A stretch of DNA of 64,000 nucleotides from positions 124,001 through 188,000 of the forward strand of contig JAPDRN010000059.1 in NCBI GenBank assembly GCA_030247855.1. Reading direction: 5' to 3'. A model generated the notes under the pieces. It was not told the origin of the DNA. It was given only the letters and a program-made list of their open reading frames with translations, and made no database searches. Below, piece after piece: positions 56,514-64,000 of this stretch. Position 1 is the first letter of the stretch. Each line of letters starts with the position of its first letter. This DNA comes from Knufia peltigerae (taxonomy: Eukaryota > Ascomycota > Eurotiomycetes > Chaetothyriales > Trichomeriaceae). The translations under genes were made by a program, and so were the position numbers.

Positions 56514-57701
56514 GTTTGTCTGTCTGTTTCAGCCGGGTTTCGAACTGGATGGATGAAATTGTAGAGAGAGATCAAAGACAGACTCTTGACTCTGACTCAT
56601 AGCGTAGAAGAAATTATCGCGGCGGCCTGAGGAAAGTCGTTGTTTTTATTGTTGTCGTGCTGTATTCTATAACGTATTTCTGAGAAACGATCCCTTGAGG
56701 TTATTGTGGCCCGTAACCGTGAGCCTCGGCGACAGCACGATTGGAGGAATCCAAAGCTAAACCCATTCCAATCATAGGGCCATTTAGGCGTCATTGGGAG
56801 CTTCATTTTATTGCCGAGGGCTACGGAGTACGGATGCCAGGCCTCGTTCTACGCCCGAACTGTTCATACTTGCACTCGCACGAGTCCGGATGTTGTCGCA
56901 GCCAGACACTTCTGTTCTGGTCCAATGAGGCACGAGGCAGCCTCATGAATGAGATACAGGTTAGCCATGGATAAGCACGTTCAGGTCAGAGTGACTGGAT
57001 GCTCGTCATCAGTCCGACGAATGTGACCATCAAAGGATGGTTCCCTTCACACGTTGTCCCCCACCATTGGGTTTCCAAGTCAAAGCCTCGTAAGTGACAG
57101 TGAGCAGCCCTGAAGTCGCGGCCCATGCGCTGGAAACCAGCTGACCTGCTCCGTGTGAGTGAAGTACCGCTGTGCAGGTACCGTAAGTGAATAGCACCGT
57201 GATAGGCGGCTCGATCGCCCGGGGTCGGGATGGTCAGGGACAGCCATAAGAGGGCATGAGCCTCCCCACGTCGTTGGCTCCAATCCGCTCACCGAACTGC
57301 ATCACTGCATATCAATCGTCCTTTGAGCCATCCTACAACTTTCACTCTTCGCCGTATCTCCTAATCAACTGTTCTGCCTCAAGCCTCCGACACCCTAAAG
57401 CCCTCGACCTATCTACCTCCAGTGGCTTGATCTCTCTCGCGATCCCTACACCCTATATCGTCAAGTGCAAGTCCGCATTCAATCCGCGTATCCGAGCCTC
57501 CTCCGCTTTCTGCCAGTCCTAGTCAGTTCCGGCATCGCCATTTGTTTGCCACCACCGACTGTCTATCCGATCCCCTCGTAACGGCGACAAAGCCGCGCTC
57601 TGAGTCTTGACATTTCACAGGCACTGTAGACTTCCAAGTCGAGCATTTCTTAAAGGACTGCTCACCACTTGACACCGCGCACAGCCGCCCCCTGCACCAC
57701 C
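56514..57701. promoter_or_regulatory. divergent intergenic region panB / UBC8
   Basis: About 1.19 kb between two divergent starts. One copy of the recurrent 9-mer TACGGAGTA is at 56822-56830. An 88-codon frame at 57256-57522, pyrimidine-rich and ending just upstream of UBC8, would be an upstream ORF if the UBC8 leader begins that far out; it has no domain character. Confidence 0.45.
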
Positions 57702-58469
57702 ATGAGTAGTCCCAAGCGGAGGATAGAGACAGATGTGATGAAGCTCATGATGAGCGACTACGAGGTGACACTGGTGAATGACAACATGCAAGAGTTCTAT
57801 GTCATATTCAAAGGACCATCAGAGAGTAAGAGCATGACCACTATTTCATATGCCCAATGATGGCACTGATCGATACCATAAGACGAACGAAGACTGACTG
57901 GACGACTTGTGCTTTTGTAGCACCTTTTGCAGAAGGGAAATGGAAAGTTCACGTCGAATTACCCGATCAGTATCCATACAAATCGCCTTCTATTGGCTTC
58001 GTCAACAAGATCTTCCATCCAAACATTGACGAGGGGTGGGTAGTTGGACTGGAAAAGAGATTCAAGAAGCGCCGGCACTGACTGAGCATACAGGTCAGGG
58101 TCGGTATGTCTAGATGTCATCAACCAGACCTGGTCACCTATGTTCGACATGATCAACATCTTCGAAGTTTTCCTACCCCAACTCCTCAGATACCCCAATC
58201 CGACAGACCCGTTGAACGGAGAAGCGGCAGCATTGCTGATGAGAGAGCCGCGGAGCTACGATGCGAGGGTCAAAGGTGGGTCAAGGATGTAGTGAAGATG
58301 ACGGACCAAGGTACTAACATCAAGGACAGAGTATATTACGCAGTATGCAACGAATATCCACGCGGATGCTGATGAGGACGAGAACGAGACAGATGGGGAA
58401 TTGAGTGAGGTTGAGGACTTTGATAGCGACGGCGAGGATGAACCAGCTGGAACCATGGAGGATGTATGA
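57702..58469 (+). CDS. UBC8: ubiquitin-conjugating enzyme E2, Ubc8/UBE2H type
   Basis: Predicted 186-residue class III E2. Four exons: 57702-57825, 57921-58035, 58094-58275 and 58330-58469; introns are 95, 58 and 54 bases. The UBC fold reads SSPKRRIETDVMKLMMSDYE, YVIFKGPSETPFAEGKWK across the first junction, HVELPDQYPYKSPSIGFVNK, then IFHPNIDEGSGSVCLDVINQ with the HPN triad and catalytic Cys85, the same position as in yeast Ubc8. DPLNGEAAALLMREPRSY ends the core. The acidic tail (DADEDENETDGELSEVEDFD) is the family hallmark. Yeast Ubc8 works with the GID E3 ligase in glucose-induced degradation of gluconeogenic enzymes. Confidence 0.95.
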
Positions 58470-59030
58470 TGATGACTACGAGCAGAAATGCAGCACAGGG
58501 CGTTATCTCGATGTTTGGTTATATACATGGGCGCCTGGTGTAACGAAATGGGTCAATTGACGGGATGGGAATCCGAACGGAAACAGGCATCTAGTTCTTC
58601 TGTATGGTTTGAGTCCAGCTCATTTTTATTGTCCTCCAAACAAGTCATCCCATCTCATCAATGAAGTCGTCGCTGTATCAGGCTGTGTGCCTTCCAAGGC
58701 TGTCATTATTCGTGATCCAGGATTGTGCTCGGTGTTAGATTGGGGTGGAAGTGCGTCATTACATTGAATCGTCTCGTGAGCCCCAGCCACGCGACCCTCT
58801 TCCCTTTCCCGATTCTGCCTGTGACACACCCCTAACACCTCCGTACTGTGCCCCTCCCACACCCGTCTTCCAAACAGGCAGTATTCTATTCCTTACAACC
58901 CAAACACTGACTGTCTCACAGTGTCATATTGCTCAATGTAAGCAGTCGACGCTACTCCGTACTTACCAACAGCTTCGATCTCACCCTGCTGCGAGTATCA
59001 CGGCTCAACAAGCTCCCGGCGTGATCAACC
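58470..59030. other. spacer between UBC8 and the F-box gene
   Basis: The 561 bases lie between two + strand genes. They carry a reverse copy of the recurrent 9-mer (TACTCCGTA, 58953-58961) about 70 bases before the F-box start, probably in its leader or promoter. No gene is seen. Confidence 0.5.
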
Positions 59031-59936
59031 ATGTCGCTATCGCTGAATCACCTACCTCCCGAGGTGCTCCTGTGCATCTTGTCTTTCCTCGACGTGCCAG
59101 ATCTGCTGCAGCTCAGCCGGACTTGCCATGTCCTCCGCGACGTTGCTTGCGACCCCCTTTTGCATCTCGAACGTATACATCATGCCTCTTACACTCTGTC
59201 TGTTGCTCTGGCAAGGAGACCGCTCAAGTCGTCCATAAGCCCACCTAATTCTTGGATATGGCTGAGCAAGACAAATGTCCTGTCGAGACAAATCAGCAAG
59301 AGTCTGGTTCGCATACGACTCAGTCACAACCTTGAACACAGACCAAGTCCGCGTGATTTGGTGGATCGGTCCATCCTGCCGTCTACGTGCACCACATACT
59401 CCTCCCTCGTGTCCCCGGCGCTGATTCAGTCGCGGCAAGCAGTCGAACGGCGGCGGCTGATGGACGGTCTCGGTAGGAAACTCGAGCGGAGGCCCAGTAT
59501 GAACAGTCTCATATCCCTGAACATTATGCCTGAGGAATGCGCCAGGCGCAATGTCTCGCCAGCGATTGTGGCTACGCGGCGAAAGGTCATACGGGAGAGT
59601 TTGAAAGATGGTCTACGAGCCTGGGTTGAAGGTCGAGGTCTGCAGGCACAGAAACGCAAAGCGGATGAGTTGGAGGCTGCTGAGGGAAACACGGTCAAGA
59701 CGCTGGTTAGGCGGTTCGCGGCACGAAAGCTCGCGCTCGAGAGAGCAGAAAAGATCGATACTGTAAGTCTGGAGAAGAGAAGGGCACAGGCGCGATGGGG
59801 AAGGGAAATGGAAATGGCCAGACAGGCCGAGGAAAAGAGGGAGTTGGCCAACGGTGGTTGCGTGCATCCGACTCGGGCACATGTTCTCGGTTTGAAAAAG
59901 TTCTGGGAAGGCGTCATTCGAGCTGCAGCTGGATGA
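59031..59936 (+). CDS. F-box protein
   Basis: Predicted 301-residue single-exon protein. The N terminus is an F-box (LNHLPPEVLLCILSFLDVPD, then LLQLSRTCHVLRDVACDPLL; residues ~5-45), the motif that binds Skp1 and makes the protein a substrate adaptor of SCF ubiquitin ligases. The remainder has no WD40 or LRR repeats; it is basic and helical, with Arg-rich segments (QSRQAVERRRLMDGLGRKLE, LVRRFAARKLALERAEKI) and a probable coiled coil near the C terminus (RRAQARWGREMEMARQAEEK). The substrate cannot be inferred. It follows UBC8 on the same strand, but Ubc8 is not an SCF E2, so the adjacency need not be functional. Confidence 0.85.
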   Translation: MSLSLNHLPPEVLLCILSFLDVPDLLQLSRTCHVLRDVACDPLLHLERIHHASYTLSVALARRPLKSSISPPNSWIWLSKTNVLSRQISKSLVRIRLSHNLEHRPSPRDLVDRSILPSTCTTYSSLVSPALIQSRQAVERRRLMDGLGRKLERRPSMNSLISLNIMPEECARRNVSPAIVATRRKVIRESLKDGLRAWVEGRGLQAQKRKADELEAAEGNTVKTLVRRFAARKLALERAEKIDTVSLEKRRAQARWGREMEMARQAEEKRELANGGCVHPTRAHVLGLKKFWEGVIRAAAG

Positions 59937-60619
59937 AGTTGCTATCTTGCTCGTCGAGCCGTTCAAAAGGTCGAATACCCTGCATTCGGTTGACGGGATG
60001 GTCGTGGGGTGTGGCGCTACTGGCACAGTGAACCTTTTGAGATAATGACCTGAGATGAATCTCCTATGCTAACGACTTTCTCACTTATTCTGGATGTATG
60101 TTGTATACATTTAATACCAGGATATAGGCCTTGATTTGTTCAATCTTCTTTCCTTTAGCACGCCTGTACTCCGCAGTCGAGAGGGCATGTCTGGCGCACA
60201 AGGCTCAATGAAGCGCAAGGCTGCATTAGTATCAATTCAATAGTTTCAAAAAGTCCTTGTTGACGATGACATCAACGGCCGCGGATTTTGCCTGGAACGC
60301 ACATCAAGCGCATTACTTCCAGAATCCAGCGCAAACATTGAGTGATCGTGTACTGAAATCGCACTGAGTTATTCTTCTTCTTGCCGGCACCTTGTGCCTC
60401 TTCATACAGTGTTCGGGTTGGTTGTCCTGACAACCGAGGAGGTAGCGCGCAATTGGGTCACAGGCAGTCATTTCTTGCGGCACCCCTCAAAGGATCTGGT
60501 CGTTCGAAAGAACGCATCTGAGGGCTTATTCTGCGTCTACGATCCCTAAACCGTGTCTTTGGATTCGAGCAGACGTAAGCTCCTTTCAATCCTACGACTT
60601 CTCTATCTTTTCGATCGAC
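59937..60619. other. spacer upstream of the Snf2-family gene
   Basis: About 683 bases; 3' UTR of the F-box gene and promoter/leader of the ATPase gene. No further gene is recognised. Confidence 0.5.
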
Positions 60620-62895
60620 ATGGTGCGAGAACAAGCGCCAGCTCGAAACCCACTTACACCATCCATGGGTAATGCGGCGCCTCCTGCGAGGCCTCAAGAG
60701 AAGGATGAACGGCCAGAGGGCCGTCCGCAACCACTCTACCCTACCTTGCAGAACCCACCAGAGCAACCTCAATTCGGCAGACCTTCAGCACTGGGTGCCT
60801 CTCCACAACCGTATTCACGAACGCAACCTCTTGTCAAACCGGCGGCAAACGTATCAGTGCCACGACAGAACAACAAGCCTCAGTCAGATAAATACTCCAA
60901 TTTGTTCGTTGCTTCAAAGAAACCCTCTCAAAGACCAGAACTGCACAAACCGCATGTTATCGCAAACCCCCTAGACGCATTTCGAAACATTAACAACGCC
61001 TCGAGCCAGTCCAAGCCGCGCCTCTCAGACGACGATCTTTTCGAGGTCCCTAAACCTGCGAGCTTTTCTCAACCTTCACCCCAGACCGCCTCATCGCATC
61101 AAGCCAGACGGTCAATAGATGATGTATTCGAGATCCCGAAGCCTTCTAACTGGCCGTCATGGCAACCGAACCCTGCCGGTCATCCTAGCTTTTCATCCCA
61201 ACAGTCCACAAATGCTTTTTTCAGACCACAGAACATCATTGACATGACTATGGATAAGATAGGCTTTGCTACAAATCGGAGTCACTGGCAGGACGAGCGT
61301 TTCGCATCATCAGACCCCTACACGTATATTGATTCTGCCAAGGCAAACGAGAACATAAAAGCGTTACTTGAGGGAGCATTCGAAGATGAGGAAGACAAGC
61401 CGCGGACCAGAAGACGGGAAAAGCAACTGGAGACAAAACTCGAGGAGATTTCCGATAAACTGAAAGTCATGAGCGTCAAAGGCGAGGAAGGCGAGGAAGG
61501 CAATGAAGAGCAAGCAGATCATGAAGACGAAGATGAAGAAGATGATGGCACTGTTGCCGGCCTCAAGGTTAAACTCCTTCCGCACCAGATCGATGGTGTA
61601 AACTGGATGTGTGACAAAGAGACCGGCACCAAAAAGACCCGTGGCGTATTGCCAAAGGGCGGAGTTCTGGCAGATGACATGGGTCTAGGCAAGACGATCC
61701 AGTCCATCGCTCTCATCCTCTCGAACCCCAAACCTAGCGCCGAAGAACTCCAGAAATCGAAACGAAAACTACCCGAAAACATCGGCAAAGGAACGCTGGT
61801 CGTGGCCCCGCTTGCACTGATAAAGCAATGGGAAGCTGAAATCAAAGACCGTGTCGACGATGATCATGCATTGAGCGTCGTCGTCCATCACGGACCAAAT
61901 CGAACAAAGAACTTCAAGGATTTAAGGAAGCATGATGTCGTGATTACTACTTATCACACTCTCTCCTCTGAGCACGCTGGGTCTGGCGGAAATCTCAAGG
62001 TGGGATGCTTTGGAGTTCACTGGTATCGAATCATTCTAGATGAAGCGCACAGCATCAAAAATCGCAACGCCAAAGCCACCAAAGCCGCATGCGCACTTGA
62101 TGCTGAGTACAGATGGTGTCTAACGGGTACGCCCATGCAGAACAACCTCGACGAGCTGCAGAGTCTGATCCATTTCCTGCGAATCAAACCATACGATGAC
62201 CTCAACCAGTGGCGCGAGAGCATCACGAAACCTATGTCTAACGGGCGAGGTGGGCTCGCGATAACACGGTTGCAGGTATATCTCAAGGCTTTTATGAAGA
62301 GACGGACCAAAGACGTTCTGAAACAGGGACCTCAACCTGGAAAAGACGGAGAAAAGAAAAAAGGGCCAGGATTCAACATCGTGGAGCGAACGGTCGAGAA
62401 AGTCGAGGCGGAGTTTAGCCAACAAGAACGCGAATTCTATGCTCGGTTGGAAAACCGAACGGATCGAAGCCTCGCGATGATGATGGCTGGCAACAAGATG
62501 AGCTATGCGTCGGCATTGGTGCTGCTCATGAGGTTGAGGCAGGCGTGCAATCATCCGAAATTGACAGGGAGTGATTTGAGCAACGAGACTGATCCTGCAG
62601 GAAGTCAGACGCCCAGTCGACGCAAGGCGAGTGTTGACGACGAAATGGACAGCATCGCGAATATGCTCGGTGGTCTGAGTGTGGAGAGCAGACGATGCGA
62701 TGTGTGTCAGGTGGAATTGTCCAGACAAGAAGCCAAGGATGGTGCAATCCGCTGTAAAGAATGCGACGCGGATCTTGAAGAGCAAAATATGCAGGTGTCC
62801 AAGATCAAGAAGAGCAAAAAGGAGAAGATGGCCAAGAAGGAGAAAACGGTGATTCAGAAACAGCGCAAAGAGGCTAGACGAGTCATTGTCGATAG

Positions 62896-62927
<32 letters not shown>

Positions 62928-63820
62928 GCGACGACGGTAGTGATGAAGACGAGGATGATGAGGAGGATGTTTCTGCTTCCGACGACGAATACGACTCAAG
63001 TGAGAGCGAGTCTCCCAACATCATGCAATCCACCAAGATCCGACACTTGCTGGGGATCCTGAAAGCCGACTCCCACCAACACAAATACATTGTCTTCTCC
63101 TTCTTCACGTCGATGCTCGATCTGATCGAACCGTTTCTCCGACAACAGAGGATCAGGTACGTCCGGTACGACGGCAAGATGCGCAACGATGCACGCGAGG
63201 CGAGTCTACACAGTCTACGCACCGACCCTTCGACCCGTGTTTTGCTCTGTTCCCTGCGCGCGGGCAGTCTGGGTCTGAACCTCACTGCCGCGAGCCGGGT
63301 GGTGATCCTCGAACCCTTTTGGAACCCGTTTGTCGAAGAACAGGCCATCGACCGGGTCCACCGTCTCAATCAGACCGTGGATGTAAAAGTTTACAAACTC
63401 ACCATCAAGGGCACGGTCGAGGAGAGGATTCTGGAGTTGCAAGACAAGAAACGGGAATTGGCCAATGCCACCATAGAAGGCAAGACGGGTGCCATGAAGC
63501 TCACCTTGCAGGACATGCTGAAGTTGTTTGGGAGGAACGCGGAAAGATCTCAACCTGTCGATGTTTCGTCGTCTCAGGTTGGTTTGGCGGCTGGTGGAAG
63601 AGTAGGGAGAGGGTTGTTGGAGCCTAGTCAATTACAGTCACAATCTCAGTCACAATCTCATATGACGACGATGAACTCGAGCACGAGTATGGGTATGAAA
63701 GACGCGTATGTTGGTGGTGGTGGTGGTGGTGGCGGCGGAAAAGAACGAGCCAGAGAAAGAACCAGTGATGGTGGTGCCAAGAAGAAAAAGGAACATGAGA
63801 TTTATGGACGACGATGGTGA
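60620..63820 (+). CDS. Snf2-family DNA-dependent ATPase
   Basis: Predicted 1066-residue single-exon protein. Residues 1-300 are Pro/Gln/Ser-rich and disordered. The Snf2 ATPase begins at ~314 (LKVKLLPHQIDGVNWM), with motif I DDMGLGKTIQS (~352), motif Ia VVAPLALIKQWEAEI, motif II LDEAHSIKN (~471), motif III LTGTPMQNN (~500) and QACNHPKLTG. Between the two lobes lie a CxxC...CxxC zinc-binding-like unit (CDVCQVELSRQEAKDGAIRC to CKEC, ~694) and a basic segment, then a long Asp/Glu run (~755-795) from GAT repeats. The second lobe reads KYIVFSFFTSMLDLIEPFL, LLCSLRAGSLGLNLTAASRV and motif VI RVHRLNQTVDVKVY (~912). The insert position resembles the Rad5/Rad16/Uls1 group, but a full RING is not seen. 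The tail is QS- and Gly-rich. The role is chromatin or protein-DNA remodelling. Confidence 0.92.
62894..62927 (+). repeat. GAT trinucleotide microsatellite inside coding sequence
   Basis: About eleven consecutive GAT units encode an Asp run in the acidic interlobe segment of the Snf2-family ATPase. GAC/GAA-rich sequence extends it on both sides. Length polymorphism between strains would be expected. Confidence 0.85.
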
Positions 63821-64000
63821 TGAAGACGGCAACAGAAAAGAATAGAATGAACATGACTCGGTTTTGGACTTGGAACTTGGAGTTGTTCCAGAAAAATGAA
63901 CATGGACATGAATATGACCAGGCTGGCCTACGACAATGACTCCTGGACAGGTGGTCGGCCTTTTTTGTCTTGTACTGTTTTCGAATGACTTGCTACAATG
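63821..64000. other. 3' flank of the Snf2-family gene
   Basis: The 180 bases after the stop codon contain no start of another gene that can be supported before the window ends. Confidence 0.5.

Noticed and set aside
57256..57522. An 88-codon frame upstream of UBC8
   Set aside because: Pyrimidine-rich leader-like sequence without domain; at most an upstream ORF, which needs transcript-start data.

Overview
The window looks like a gene-dense stretch of a filamentous ascomycete genome (Pezizomycotina). The evidence is short introns of about 46-118 bases with GTAAGT/GTATGT-type donors and CTAAC/CTGAC-like branch sites, pyrimidine- or CA-rich leaders, and a fungus-specific gene set: an ascomycete-type laccase with a C-terminal DSGL, fungal Nop16, Egd2 and Csf1, a seven-helix RGS protein and a sterol methyltransferase-like protein. 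A Eurotiomycete or Dothideomycete is plausible, but the sequence alone does not settle the class. No tRNA, rRNA, CRISPR array or prophage-like feature was seen.

Layout. 1-2347 has no convincing gene and carries a decayed ~44-bp minisatellite. 2348-9883 holds a dual-specificity phosphatase (-), the ribosome-biogenesis protein Nop16 (-), a ZIP/KE4 zinc transporter (+), a membrane-anchored aldehyde dehydrogenase of the Msc7 type (-), and a 67-residue membrane protein with a dual-lipidation-like N terminus (+). 10244-16362 holds an NAD(P)-binding Rossmann protein (-), a secreted Thr/Ser-rich protein with six exons and a GC-AG intron (-), and a laccase (+). 16851-20542 is housekeeping on the minus strand: ATP synthase subunit d, NAC alpha and ribosomal protein eL14, with a DDE-transposase relic between the last two. 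20543-23212 is gene-poor and contains a striking 44-base hairpin.

23213-31181 holds a 7TM-RGS signalling protein (+), a sterol C24-methyltransferase-like protein with low-complexity insertions (-), and seven-exon elongation factor 2 (-). 32421-45319 holds a secreted esterase (-) and Csf1, a 3232-residue bridge-like lipid transfer protein (-). 45895-63820 holds a DUF300/Hfl1 membrane protein, a type II membrane GH5 exo-glucanase, an orphan 738-residue protein, ATG12, ketopantoate hydroxymethyltransferase (-), UBC8, an F-box protein and a Snf2-family ATPase.

This is a chromosomal neighbourhood of core cell-biology genes (translation, respiration, autophagy, ubiquitin, lipid transport) interspersed with secreted and wall enzymes (laccase, esterase, glucanase). 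There is no sign of a biosynthetic cluster or a mobile island. The least explained items are the secreted six-exon protein, the small MGAVVSC protein, the orphan at 51713, the hairpin at 21048, and a 9-mer (TACGGAGTA) that recurs outside the genes. Splice sites were placed by reading frame and family similarity from memory; no alignment or transcript was available.
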